Numbered from the stretch's first letter, positions 1-10,385 are shown. The stretch: DNA of 40,763 nt from Ettlia oleoabundans (GCA_019693395.1 JAAMXP010000014.1:1-40763), one strand, 5' to 3'. The notes: a model not told the origin generated them from the sequence alone. Made by a program: numbers and translations.

Positions 1-76
1 CCCCCCGCCCACTCCCACAGCTTCATCCCGCCCCGAGCCTCTCCTTCACTGCCCTTCCTGCCAACATTCCCTGCAG

Positions 77-2355
77 TGCACGACCTTCTGCACCTCACCA
101 GCGACCCTCGCGTGAAGCAGCGCCTCATGGCAGCAGACGCTGACGGGGATGGGCGTATCAGCCGCAAGGATATCCTCAAAGTGATGAGCAGCGAAATGTC
201 GGGTGAGCACGGCGTGTGCTGGGCCTGCTGGGACCACTGCAACCACCTACTCAATCATTGGCTGGCTCCTGCCATAGGCGGGATGGTTGTTGTACTGCTT
301 GCCTGCTGTGATCTTAACCTGGCTAGGGTTTGTCTGGCCTGGAGCACGGCCTCTCCGCCTGAGCTACTGCATTGGTACAATTGCTCGAGGGCATAAGGGG
401 GGATTGGTGCCATGCCCTACGCAACTGTTTGCTGCTCGTTTGCTGGCCCGCCGTCATGGCTTGGCTGCCGTCATGACGTTTGCATTTCCTTAACCCCATC
501 CGCTGCTGCAGCCAAGCAAAAGCTCAAGTGGGGCCTGATCTCTGGCGCCCTGCTGCTGGTCATCTGCCTGCTCATGCTGGCTGCCAATGCCGCCCTCACC
601 TACACCGTGGTGCGCATGAGCCAGGAGACGAGTGTGCAGAGCAGCGGAGTGCTGACGGACAAGAGTGGAGACCACGTTATCGGTGAGTGAATGCCCTACA
701 AAAAGGGATGGCAACTGCTGCCTGGGTGGTGCTGCCTTGCTGGCGGGACCTGGCACCCTGCAGGCCGGCTGCCACATAAGAGTTGGATGCTGGCTTGCCG
801 CACAGTCAGCATAACCCTGCGTATCGAGGCTTGCACCTGTCTTTTTACCCCTGTTTACCCCAACATTACTTCCCCTGCGTACAGGTACGGGCCAGGTGGC
901 TGGTGTGGTGGACTTACTGTATGCACACTACACGCCTGCGGAAGCCTCAGCCGCTCTGCTCAGCCTCAAGACTCTGGTGGTAACCAACAACAACAACACG
1001 CGCGTCACCGTCTACCAAGTCCTCACTGCCAGCCTGGTCACAGGCCAGCACCTGGAGTTTGTGGTGGCAGCACCCACCGCCCCCTCCCCTGGAAACGAGG
1101 GCAGCGCCACCAGCGGCGGCGTACAGGCAGTGGCTGAGCTGGTGCGGCTTGTGGTTGATGATGAGGGAGTGCACGAGCTGCGTGACGGCCCCGCTGGATC
1201 ATCAGACGGTGCCGATGCCGAGTCTGGCGGGCGTCGCCGCCTGCTGGTGGCAGCACCGACAGGCAGGCCCACCCTTGGTGTTGGCGCTACCATGCGGGGA
1301 GTGGTCTACGATGTCGCGGCCCCTAGCTGCGGTAAGCCAGCCCGCCGGACGGCCAGCCAGCCAGCCAGCCAGGTGCATCTGGGCCATAGGCACCGTTTTG
1401 CTACTTCCTGTCAGGTTTCTTACTTAAGACTGCACTACAGAGCTTCTTGCCACCTGCTTGCTGACATTCGCATGTTCTGCTTGCATGCCTGCCGCCTGCA
1501 GCCAACGGTGTATGCGGCGCCACCACCAACCAGATGAGCTGCCCAGAGGTGCCTACCTGCGGCGCTGATGGCAAGCTGTACATGGGCCCATGCGCAGCCA
1601 GGGCCGCAGGCACTAGCGTGCGCTGCACCAACTGCGCCCCGTTGTGCACAGGTGCGGCTTGCAGCGTCGGGCCTCCTCTGCAACTGCAGCTACCTGTCTG
1701 CATGAAAGCTAGGCTGCCTGCTTGCTTGGCTGCCTGCCTGCCTTTGCGCTGCTGGCCGGAGTTTGCCACCGTTCTTCTGCTGGCTCAGCATCTGTGATGC
1801 CTATCACGGCTGGGCTGCCTCCCACACACCTCTGGCACCTGCTGGCACTCGTCTCCTGGTGCAGGTGCCAACAGCGGCAGGCCGGTGCCTGTCGGGACCC
1901 CTGGCAACGTGCTCGTGGATTCCGGTGGCAGCTACGTCCGCAAGCCGCCTCCTCCCTCCAGCGCTGGAGGCGGCGGTGGTGCTAGCGCCGTGGGTGCCGG
2001 CAACCCCGCTGGCCAAAGGCCTGGCAACTTGGTGGTGGACAGTGGAGCCTACATCCGCAGGCCACCCCCCTCTCGTGCCATTGGAGGCGCAGCAACTGCG
2101 GCCAACACCAAGCCAGCCGGCAGGCCTGGCAACCTAATCGTGGACTCGGGTACCAACTACGTTCGAAAGCCTCCTTCACACGCTGGCAACAATGGCGCTG
2201 CCGCAGCCTCCACCACCGCTGGCAACGCCGGGCCAGCCAAGAAGACAGGTGGCGCAAAGAAGCAGGCGGGTACCCGGCGCCTGGCTCAGGCCTTGACGAG
2301 GGACCCCTCCCCAGCACACGGCGCTGCTTCTGAGGTAGCCCAGGAGGAGGTGTGA
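77..2355 (+). CDS. EF-hand / single-pass membrane protein with Kazal-like domain, 5' partial
   Basis: Five exons keep frame: 77-202, 512-682, 885-1331, 1502-1651, 1865-2355 (stop TGA). About 461 residues are present; the N-terminus lies left of the window, since the first exon follows a CTGCAG acceptor. In order: an EF-hand loop (DADGDGRISRKD, nt 136-171) that should bind calcium; a hydrophobic helix (GLISGALLLVICLLMLAANA) that looks like a transmembrane anchor; a domain of about 150 residues I do not recognise; a Cys-rich Kazal-like segment (CPEVPTCGADGKLYMGPC, exon 4); then a Pro/Gly-rich tail with three copies of a PGN-hVDSG-YhR-PP motif and a basic patch. The likely topology is a cytosolic EF-hand and an extracellular Kazal and repeat region, which is inference. 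Substrate and role are unknown. I am confident in the exon structure, less so in the Kazal label. Confidence 0.75.
1898..2176 (+). repeat. Three-copy degenerate protein repeat (PGN-hVDSG-YhR-PP)
   Basis: Three copies lie in the last exon of the first gene, at about 1898-1963, 2017-2075 and 2123-2176, spaced 105-120 bp apart. Each codes for P-G-N-(L/V)-(V/I/L)-V-D-S-G, then Y-(V/I)-R-(K/R)-P-P, separated by Gly/Ala-rich linkers. DNA identity between copies is only partial, so the motif seems to be kept at protein level. I do not recognise the motif. Confidence 0.7.
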
Positions 2356-3071
2356 GTGAGCTGGCATTGAACCGCGCCTGCGGGCCCATGACTGTTCAAT
2401 TAATTTGCGACTGCAAACTCCCAATTTCAACATATTTCTTTGCCATACCCAGAGGCCACGCCTCTTAGTTATTTTTCTCCCGTTCTTGCATGGCCTGCAA
2501 CAACACAGTACGTTTCCCTTCTTCATGCATCCATCAAGATCGCCACGTACCTCCAGAAGTCAACCTGCCACCTTGGCTCGTGCCTTTTTTTCAGGGATAA
2601 TCCTCCGCACCCTTGACCCCTTTTCCCCCAGTTTAGCGATCAGTGCCGCTTAACCCAGGCCTTCACTGTACCCATAACCCTCGAGCTGAGAGCCCGTTTA
2701 TCTTGCCCCCTCGTCCCCCACCTTCGATGCCCTCATCATCTGACTGGGCTTCCAAATACCCACATCATGCCATTGCCACGGGACTGTCCAATTCATACAG
2801 ACTTGAATTTTTGTTTGGGGCCCTCTGCGGGGCCCGCCACACGACGAACAGGGTCACCAACTGCACCCTGCAGCGGTGCCCCGGCCTTGAGCTAGACCAC
2901 ACAATCCAGCCTGCGAGCCCCGTCTTCTCACCACCTTGCTGGAAGTACTCACCTTCTTGAACCTTTGCTCACCACTCCCCAATATTTTGGACCTGATGAC
3001 AAGCCCTGTCCATTCAATCATCCTTTGGCATTTTTTGCTTGCGTACGATAAGCGGACCCCTTTGCATCAAC

Positions 3072-3076
3072 TGTAA
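3072..3076 (+). terminator. Candidate TGTAA polyadenylation signal for the EF-hand/Kazal gene
   Basis: This is the first TGTAA I see downstream of the stop at 2355. It implies a 3' UTR of about 700 nt, long but usual for green algae. A pentamer can occur by chance. Confidence 0.4.
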
Positions 3077-3240
3077 CTGGATGCAAAAGTTCCAGTTTGC
3101 AAGCTACGAGCTGCCAAGGACAAGAAGAGGAGGCCCAGCAGCTGAGGGACGACCCGCTTCTGATCAAAGTGTGGAGGGCGCCATGTAGTGTACTGTGTTG
3201 AGCGGCTGCCGTGAGCTGTCACAACGTGTTGCCCTTGTGA

Positions 3241-3317
3241 GCAAAATGAGGGGCTGGTGCGTGACGGAGGCAAAGCACAAGGGCAAGATGAGGGGCTGGT
3301 GCGTGACGGAGGCAAAG
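3241..3317. repeat. 35-bp direct repeat, two copies
   Basis: Copies at 3241-3275 and 3283-3317 differ at one position and have a period of 42 bp. The core is GAGGGGCTGGTGCGTGACGG. They lie in the convergent 3' region and show no terminal inverted repeats or coding link. This is probably a simple local duplication. Confidence 0.8.
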
Positions 3318-3411
3318 TGGGAGGTTTGGTTCACACTTACTGCCGCTGCACCTAATGTGCCGCGGCAAGTTCTCTCAGTTTGTTATGGTTTTGGCGGTGG
3401 AGGTAGGGGAT

Positions 3412-3416
3412 TTACA
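3412..3416 (-). terminator. TGTAA polyadenylation signal for the CAP gene
   Basis: TTACA on the plus strand reads TGTAA on the minus strand, about 60 nt beyond the TGA stop at 3477-3479. Position and sequence fit a green-algal poly(A) signal. Confidence 0.6.
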
Positions 3417-3476
3417 AGGCAAGGCAGAATGAAACATGCATTTGAACTGAGGGCAGTACCTTCCGTCACGTGTGGC

Positions 3477-5060
3477 TCACACGTTTGCTGCAAACTGCCC
3501 CTGCACATTGCCTGCAGGGGAGTAATGGCAGGTAACCATGACGCCGGAGCCACAGCGCGCCAGGCCGCAGCCCACGTTGGTTGTGCTCTTCCACACCACC
3601 TGAGTCCAGTGCCCAGTCTGGCTGGAGTAGCCGCCATTGTAGTACCGCTCCTCTGCCACCCACATCCTTACAGCGTCAGTGCAGCTGCCGCCGCCACTGG
3701 ACCTGTACAGGTTCTCGCCATAACCGGATTTGGAGTGCTGCAAGCATTGCGGTGGCGCAGGAGTTTGAAGTGCTGTGGGCACGTGTGGGAACGAGAGGGC
3801 TCTATGCATGGCGGAGGCTTTGTTGCTAAGAGTGATTTGGGCATGGCATAAAACAGTAGAGTTGAGGTGCTGACGGCACAGCGGGGGCAGGTCACGGTCC
3901 TGTTTCCAAAAACAACCTGCGGGCCCGAACCTGCCAGCCGTCAAAACATCAGCTCTGCAAAAACGGCGCACCTGAAACACGCAGCGAGAGCTCCAGCTGT
4001 AAGCGCTCTGCGCCAAGTCTGCACTCCAGGTGAGAGGTGCGGTGCCACGCCTGGCCCTCGCGGCATTCATGGCATCCAGAGCACTCTGAGCATCCTGCAC
4101 GGAGCCAGATAAAGTGAAGAAGGAGTGCAGCGCGTGAGCCAGGGTTTGCAGGAGCTTAGTGAGGCGTCCAGGCAAGCTTTGAAAGCTGGCTAACTCACCG
4201 GGCAGGAGCCACCGCTGGCGCTGGGCGTCGTGGGGGATGGAACGCTGGGTGCTGTGGGGTTTGTGGGCTGCTGAGTGGGAGCAGTGGGGAAGGTGGGCTG
4301 CTGAGTGGGAGCAGTGGGGAAGGTGGGCTGCTGAGCGGGAGCAGTGGGGAAGGTGGGCTGTTGAATGGGAGCAGTGGGGAAGGTGGGCTGCTGAGCGGGA
4401 GCAGTGGGGAATCCAGGCTGCTGAGTGGGAGCGGTGGGGAAGCTGGGCTGCTGAGTGGGAGGAGTGGGGGTGGTGGGCTTCCATGGTGAGGTCAGCCAAG
4501 ACGAGCCTGCAAGCCGCAGGGAGGACAAGAGAGGTGAAAATGACATTGCGGGGTGTGCTGCTGTGGTGCAAGGTGCAAGGCAGCCCCAGGCTCACCAGTG
4601 GCGGAAGCAGAGGCAGAGGTGGACGTGGTGGTGAAACTTGTGGTGAGCTCATCGGGACGGGGCATGTTGGCATGGAAGGAGCCAAAACCAGAGCCTGCAG
4701 GAAGACCAGGACAGGGCAGTGCTTGATCAGGGCAGATGGAAGGTGAAGGTCGCCAACGCCAGCTGTCCATGCCTGCCCGTCTGACTCAGTCTGACAAAAT
4801 GCATACCCTGCCTTGAGACGCCCCTAGCAACGCACCTGAGCGGGAGAAGGCCCTGGATGTAGCAGACGTCGTCTGGCGAAGCTCACGGCCTGCAGGGTGG
4901 GGTTAGCGTGGGGAGGGGATGGGTAGCAGTTTTGAACCACGGGGTGCGGTCGGTGGCAACCTTAAAGACGCTAAAAGACGCTCGGCGCGGCGGCGTGCTT
5001 GCCGTTTGTCACCGCCAGCGCCATCAAGGCGAAGAAAAGGACGCAAGCGGTAGCAGTCAT
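3477..5060 (-). CDS. Secreted CAP-superfamily (PR-1/SCP-like) protein with Pro-rich stalk
   Basis: Six exons keep frame on the minus strand: 5060-5013, 4872-4836, 4694-4596, 4506-4199, 4094-3972, 3737-3477 (about 291 residues). The start at 5060 gives a signal-peptide-like MTATACVLFFALMALA. A Ser/Thr-rich linker follows, then seven copies of a 10-residue Pro/Thr/Gln repeat (QQPTFPTAPT type), then a CAP domain. In it I see DAQSALDAMNAARA, a GYGENLY signature, GHWTQVVWKST (CAP motif 1) and VTCHYSPAGN (CAP motif 2). The His and Glu of the usual CAP cavity are present (FQHS, GEN). CAP proteins are secreted and bind sterols or act in the cell wall or defence; the exact role here is unknown. The acceptor of exon 2 is the weakest choice: 4889 gives a longer exon but loses phase with this start. 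Confidence 0.85.
4249..4470 (-). repeat. 30-bp coding minisatellite, about seven copies
   Basis: The unit on the plus strand is close to GGGCTGCTGAGTGGGAGCAG followed by TGGGGAAGGT, repeated about seven times with few changes. It sits wholly inside exon 4 of the CAP gene. Each unit codes for ten residues (QQPTFPTAP plus T, A or I), so copy number can change without frameshift. The product is an extended, probably O-glycosylated stalk. Confidence 0.9.
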
Positions 5061-5818
5061 GGCTCGAGCAATCCTCTAGGCAAGATCGGTGGGTGAGCGG
5101 GTGCAAGCTGCTTCAACTCTGCAATCGTTCTTATGAGAGGCGAATACTAGTGCATTAACGCCGGAATCCCCATTAGAAGCCACGCTTTCCGCTCCTTTCT
5201 TCCGGCCGAATGCATAGAAAAATCAGGTCGCACCCGTCACGCCATTCTTTGCCTATTAAGGGCAAGAACCTGGCTGTGGCATAGTATGAGACCACAAAAA
5301 CAGGAGCACTCCAATCAACACCATTACCACTCTCGACCAGCGGCGGCATCATGCGCCGCCAACAAACCAACTGATCAAGTGAGCCCTCAACATCGTAACA
5401 AGTGCAAAGCATACTTTGCTCTAGTGGTTGATGGACTCCTGCAACCGGCCTTACAGGTGTGCAAAACAGAATCAACAGGAAGAGCAATGCAAGGTGCAAT
5501 GACTGACACTAGCATGCAGAAAGATAGATGTTGTGTTCAATGTCATACAGAGCACCCGCGTGCGCGCCTACACCCGGCGCTGAAACCTGCAACCTGATTG
5601 CCGAAATCGCGATCGTCCTGTGGTTCACCAAGGTCTGGGTGCTTGGGCGCGGGGGGTGGGGGGTGGGGGGTCTTGCACCTTCGTGCTCAGTGGTGGTCTG
5701 CTTCAATCGAACACGCTGCAGGCAGTGGGTGGGGCGCATTAGCATACTTCGTCAGCGTCCCTAGCAACAGCCAGGCTTGCAGTAGGGGCACTGTGGTGGG
5801 CTGCCACGCGCAACATTT
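5061..5818. other. Intergenic: CAP promoter side and 3' flank of the MIF4G/GYF gene
   Basis: No frame here has convincing splice sites or domain content. The right part lies downstream of the MIF4G/GYF gene, the left part upstream of the CAP start. I saw no clear TATA box. The main landmark is a G-run at 5651-5670. An exon such as 5700-5717 could extend the MIF4G/GYF gene if the GTGAGG at 5865 is used as a donor, but I prefer the nearer stop. Confidence 0.45.
5651..5670. repeat. G-run, three tracts of six G (quadruplex-capable)
   Basis: GGGGGGTGGGGGGTGGGGGG lies on the plus strand, preceded by a shorter GGG at 5645-5647. Such a tract can form a G-quadruplex on the plus strand; the minus strand, which carries the neighbouring genes, is the C-rich one. 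It is outside any coding exon I can support. Confidence 0.7.
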
Positions 5819-5823
5819 TTACA
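5819..5823 (-). terminator. Candidate TGTAA polyadenylation signal for the MIF4G/GYF gene
   Basis: TTACA on the plus strand gives TGTAA (then AAA) on the minus strand, about 40 nt past the TGA at 5864-5866. It supports ending the gene there. Confidence 0.5.
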
Positions 5824-5863
5824 AGTTTGCAGCACCGAGACCTAGCTGTGCCTGCGTATGGCC

Positions 5864-8800
5864 TCACCGAATGTAGTGGGTTGCCTTTTGGTGGCACACC
5901 AGGCAGGAAGGCACGTTGGCAAGCTTTTCTTCGGGGGAAAGGAAGTCTGGCATGCACTCTGCAGTCGTGCAGAAGAGTAGCTCCAAGCTGCTGCAGGTGG
6001 CTGGGCCACCTCTGGCAACAGAGTCTAGCCAGATTATGGGGCAGAATGCAAGCTTTGTCGAAGGTGCATGCCACACGTGGAAAGCAGCAGCACGTGGGAG
6101 ATCTGCAGCCCACCTGCGCAGTGGCCTGGGTGGCCGCAAGGCAGCCAGATGTGCGCCGACTCCCGGCCGTGGCAGGAGGGGCAGAGGCCACTGCTACGGG
6201 TCCCTGCTGATGTTGCTGCTGAGGCTGCCGCAATGGGTTGTACGCTCCAGCTACGCTGGCGGGCATCCTGCGGGGTGAAGATTCCTTGACAAACACATGG
6301 GGCAGCGCGTCCTCCAGCCCATAGCGGGGTGGAGAGGGCGCCCGCCGCTGCTGCGGCTGGTGGGGCGGCGCCGCCGCCGTGGAAGCGGGCCTGTACTGTG
6401 GCTGCTGCGCCTGGGGCTGATATGGCTGCTGCTGCTGCTGCTGCGGTGCTGGCTGGCTGAATGCCTGTTCCCGCCCGCGCCCCCTGCCTGCTCCCCTGCC
6501 TGCCTCGCAGCCACGCCCCCGCCCGCGCCCTGGCGCCTGTTGCGGCGTCACAGCAGCGGGCGAATACTCAGCTGGAAAGTCTGTGGAGGTAGGAGGGTCC
6601 CCAAAGCCGCGGCCAGGCGCGGGACCCACGCCTGTTCTCCCGCCCCGCCCCGCCCTACCAGGCAGGGCTCCCCTGCCGCCTCGACCGCCGCTGCGACCGA
6701 CACTACGCCCGCCTGCTGCTGCAGCGGATGCTGCGGATTGGGCCTGCGTCGCCTTCAATACAGTAAACAAATCATTGCTAGCGGTGTAACAACACACTTG
6801 GAATGCAGCGGGGAACGGGACTGTCCGGAAGTGTTGCCTGGCAGAAAGGTCAAAGCACATTCAGCGACGGCTTTCAGTTTGAGGGTTGCACCCTCATAGC
6901 AAGCAGCGCTGGCAGCAGCTCTCTCGCATGACTCGCCACCCTCGTTGTCCATTAATTGCCAACGCTAGGTGCTGCCACCAATGGTAAGCCCCAATGTCCC
7001 GACTCACACTCACCTGTCGGTGTGGCACGCGTGGCAGCTCAGCCAGCACTTCCGGTAGCTTGCGCTCCATCAGCACCCACTGCTCCTCACCCGCACGGAT
7101 CACCTGGGTGGCAAAAAATGTGATGGAAAGAGCGATGATAACATGATTGGCCTTGGAGTGAGAAAAAACAGCAGAAGCATTGACTCAGCGGTCAGCCTTG
7201 GCCAATGCTTTGACAGCTTGCAAATGGCAGGCAGGCGGACAGGCAGGCAGGTTTGGAAACAAGCATGTGCTTGAACAGCAAGCAAGCCACGAGCAACAAG
7301 GTTTGCCTGACTGGATACCAGCCTCTGCGCCTCTGCCAAGCGCCCACCCACCTGCAGCTCTCCAGCCAGCGTCACATCCTGGTACAGCCAGGCAACCAGC
7401 TCTGCAGCAGTGACAGGGCCGTACGGCCCGCTGCCATCGCTGGCTTGGGCATAGTACCAATGCCTGCCACGCTCCTCGCCGCTACTGCCAACGTTCTTGC
7501 CAGCCGCTGCGTAGGCTGCCTGCTGCCGCGCCATGGCAGCCTGTGCCAGGGCATCCTGAGCCTGCCGCCTCGCTGAGGTGGCCGCACAATCGTCCTCTGA
7601 TCGGCGTCTAGCAGCCATCTCTGCAGCTGCCTCAGCCTGCTGCTGAGCACTTTGGGCTGCCGCTGCGGCCGCCTCCGCTGCTGCTTGCTGCTTCTGCAGC
7701 TCCGCCAGCTTGGCAGCAGCTGCCTTCGCTTGCTCCTCTGCCATCTCTAACTCGGCTGCCGCCCTAGCTGCGGCTTCCTCCTGTGCTTCACGCTGCTTGG
7801 TGGCTGCTGCCAGTGCAGCAGCAGCAGCCTCCGATTTCTTCTTGGCCTCCAGCTCCTGTGCTGCAGCTGCCGTCGCTGCTTGGTCCCACTTGTGCTCTCT
7901 CAGCAGCAGCACATGCTGCAGCTCATGCTGCTGCTCTGCGCTGACGTTTGAGCTAGTAGCCAGCCGGCCAGCTGCCTTCCACCACTGCCCCTTCTTGGCT
8001 TCTGCTGCAGGCCCAGCCCCCCGCAGCAGCGCCACGAGGCACACCACGTCAGCTGCAGTGGGCTTCATGACCTGGCGTGCCAAGCTTTCCAGCAGTGCGT
8101 GAAGCTGCGGCTTGGGCAGCGTGCCACTCTGTGCTAGCCTGCCGGCCAACAGCATTTGCTGCCACAAGTGCTGGCGTGCTGCGGGGCTACGCGCCTCAGA
8201 GCGCTGCTTGAAGGCAGAAACTAGGTGAGAGACGGCAGCTGCGCCGGTGGCTGGCCACTGCTTCTCCAGCTCAGCTATCAAAGCAGTGCAGCCGCCGACA
8301 GCTGGCGGGAGCGCACCCAGAACCTGGCTGCTGGCTTCACCGCCAACCCGGGTGCTGGCTGCTGCAGCCCAGGTGGCGGCATGAACCAGCAGGGCTACTA
8401 TCAGGCTCTCCGCGTCCTCCGGGGTGGAAAGGTTGAGGGCAGACTGCTCCTGAAGCTGCTGCAAAAGTGCTGGAACATCCCAGGTGGCAGCAGCAGGGGT
8501 CGCCTCCAGCACCTGCTGCACTGTCTCCTGCTTCTGTTCCTCCTTGCTTGCCTGTGATGGCTGCTCACCTCCCCTGCTGACAGCCTCTTCCAATGCAGCT
8601 AAGGGCGTCATTTCGGTGGGGCTGCCATTGGCACTGTCCTGGATGCTGATGACACCACTGCCAGTAGCCGCCTTTGCGTCTAGCACCGCTCTCCAGTCCT
8701 CTTCATCGCCCTCTCCACCAGCCCCGGCAGCACCCTTTTGCAGCAACACCATGCCTGCTGCGTCATCTGGTGCTTCTGTTTGTTGCCAGCCCGCTGCGCG

Positions 8801-10158
8801 CTGGCGCACCACCAATCGCACTAGCTGCTGCTGCTCGTGTGGCAGCACCCCGGCAGCAGCCAGCTGCCTAAGGCGGCTGAACAAGTCGGCCATAAGCTCA
8901 TCTGCGGCGTCTGCAGGTTGGATGTAGGCAGCAAGGTTCAACAAGGGCTGGAAAGCAAAGGAGATAAACCGGTGTGCGTACGTACCTGGGACGATGCGTG
9001 CACCATGGGGGTCGTACTCAACCTGCTGGCCGTCTTCAATTGCCAGCTGCAACTGCCCAGCCTCCTGCTGCTGCGTGACGTATGCACATGCACGCAAGCA
9101 AAATTATGGCATCTCACCTAGTTCGCTGGCGTCCAGCAGTGGCCCCACGCTTTGCAGCATGGTGCAGGCACATTCAATATCAGTGGGGTTGGGGTCCTGG
9201 ATCTGCAGGCAGGGCAAGGGTAGTGGCGCAGCGCGCATGAGAGGCGCAAGTATCAGGCTGCTGGTACGAATGCAAGGGCGAGCAACTGGGGCTGGCATGG
9301 CAAAGACACTATTGTAAGTCTAGATCAACGAGCGAAATTCTGTGGTGGGAAACACATGAACAAGAGCAGCATCGCTGGCTACACCCCCTTTGAGCGAGCT
9401 TCTTATTTTCACCACATCTACTGTGCAAAGCAGTCAGATAAGTAAGGACAGCAGAAGCGCAGATCCCCAGTACAACCAGGCTACGAGAAGAGGCAGGAGG
9501 GCTATGGGCGACCCACATTCCACAGCAGCTGCTCGAGGCAGTCGTGAATCACAGTCTCGGGGATGACATCTGAGAGATACAGCTCGCACAGCAGGCAGCA
9601 AATGGCGGGCCGGCTGCCATTACCTGCAACGCAGGGGCAAACAAAATGTAGGCGCTGGCATCTCTTATAGGTGTGTGCTCTGGACATGGGATGAAATGAC
9701 AGGATGTAGCTGACATCCAGTGCTGAGGAGAGCAAGAACCCCACCATCTTCAAACTGTGAATTGGCTGTGGACAGCAGCTGGCGGCGCAGGACGCGGCCC
9801 TGCTCGTCTGGCAGTCGTTGAGCAGCCTGCACCAGCCAGGGGCCAGGCGTGGTGTGGGATCAGGAGGATGCGACTGAAAGCGGGAGCCAAAAGGGATACA
9901 CGACGATAATCAAGAGCAGAAGCGACTTTCGAGGATTGGTTCTGCAGAGGGAGTGCACCTCTCGATCACCGCCGCCGCCGCGGTTGGGTCGGGTTGGCAG
10001 CCATGCAGGTAAAGGTCCAAGGCTGTCTGATGCACCAAATCAGCTGCACCCTCGTCTCCCTGTAGTTGCGCGATGAGCTGGGACGCCTCCTCGCCATCAG
10101 GGGAGGCCAAGGCGGAGAGCAGCAAGTCACTGCTCTCCGCCATCGCCGAGATTTTCAT
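5864..10158 (-). CDS. MIF4G-domain protein with coiled coil, GYF-like domain and RG/Q-rich tail
   Basis: Minus-strand exons: 10158-9970, 9826-9745, 9623-9517, 9202-9118, about 9070-8986, 8910-7352, 7103-7014, 6752-6114, plus an uncertain last exon near 6030-5864. It codes for about 970 residues. The first 240 or so look like a MIF4G domain: CELYLSDVIPETVIHDCLEQ, PTDIECACTMLQSVGPLLD, then ELMADLFSRLRQLAAAG with a closing W, as in eIF4G-type helical repeats. Next come an acidic linker, a second helical region, an Ala/Glu/Lys coiled coil (about nt 7620-7870), a GYF-like domain (HWYYAQASDGSGPYGPVTAAEL, continued in the 7103-7014 exon) and an RG- and Q-rich tail. MIF4G domains bind initiation factors or RNA and GYF domains bind Pro-rich peptides, so a role in cytoplasmic mRNA control is likely but inferred. 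The join of exons 4 and 5 and the last exon do not keep frame cleanly. Confidence 0.7.
6426..6443 (-). repeat. CAG/CTG triplet run coding for Q6
   Basis: Six pure CTG triplets on the plus strand code for six glutamines in the disordered tail of the MIF4G/GYF protein. The tract can vary in length. Confidence 0.85.
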
Positions 10159-10385
10159 ACCTCAGGCTTGCAAGTGTCGATCTCCATAAAGCGGTTGCAG
10201 ATATTCCTGACGCCCACTGGCGCGACATCAGTGCTGTCCGTGCTGCCTTCCCATTTCCGACACCGAGGTTTGTATCCCTAACTGATCATCCTAACGATAT
10301 CGTGTTTTGGCATGGAAGAGGCTGGTTCAACGATCGAGATGCAGTGATCAAGGACTGAGGAATCGGAGGGTTTTGGTGGAGCGCG
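10159..10385. promoter_or_regulatory. Divergent promoter between the MIF4G/GYF and TRANK1-like genes
   Basis: Only 227 bp separate the minus-strand ATG at 10158 from the plus-strand ATG at 10386. It must hold both 5' UTRs and both core promoters unless the starts are wrong. I see no convincing TATA box. The call rests on gene layout alone. Confidence 0.5.

Larger units (their letters stand above)
2356..3476. other. Convergent intergenic region / two 3' UTRs
   Basis: This 1.1-kb stretch lies between the stop codons of two converging genes. No reading frame here has splice sites or a recognisable motif. It is less GC-rich and more T-rich than the flanking genes. It holds a candidate TGTAA signal for each strand (3072 plus, 3412 minus) and a 35-bp direct repeat at 3241-3317. 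Most of it is probably 3' UTR. Confidence 0.6.

Noticed and set aside
4249..4470. CRISPR-like array
   Set aside because: The 30-bp units are directly adjacent with no unique spacers, in frame within an exon, in a eukaryotic gene.
3477..4685. A 402-codon open stretch on the minus strand as one uninterrupted exon
   Set aside because: It crosses clear introns. The Pro-rich repeat (QQPTFPTAP) is in another frame, and the splice sites at 4199/4094 and 3972/3738 join repeat and CAP domain cleanly.
4237..4746. Plus-strand open frame with a WERWG-WAAE repeat
   Set aside because: It is the antisense reading of the CAP-gene minisatellite, has no domain and no splice support.
7710..8927. Long Ala/Ser/Cys-rich open frames on the plus strand
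   Set aside because: They are antisense shadows of the large coiled-coil exon of the MIF4G/GYF gene, with skewed composition and no motif.
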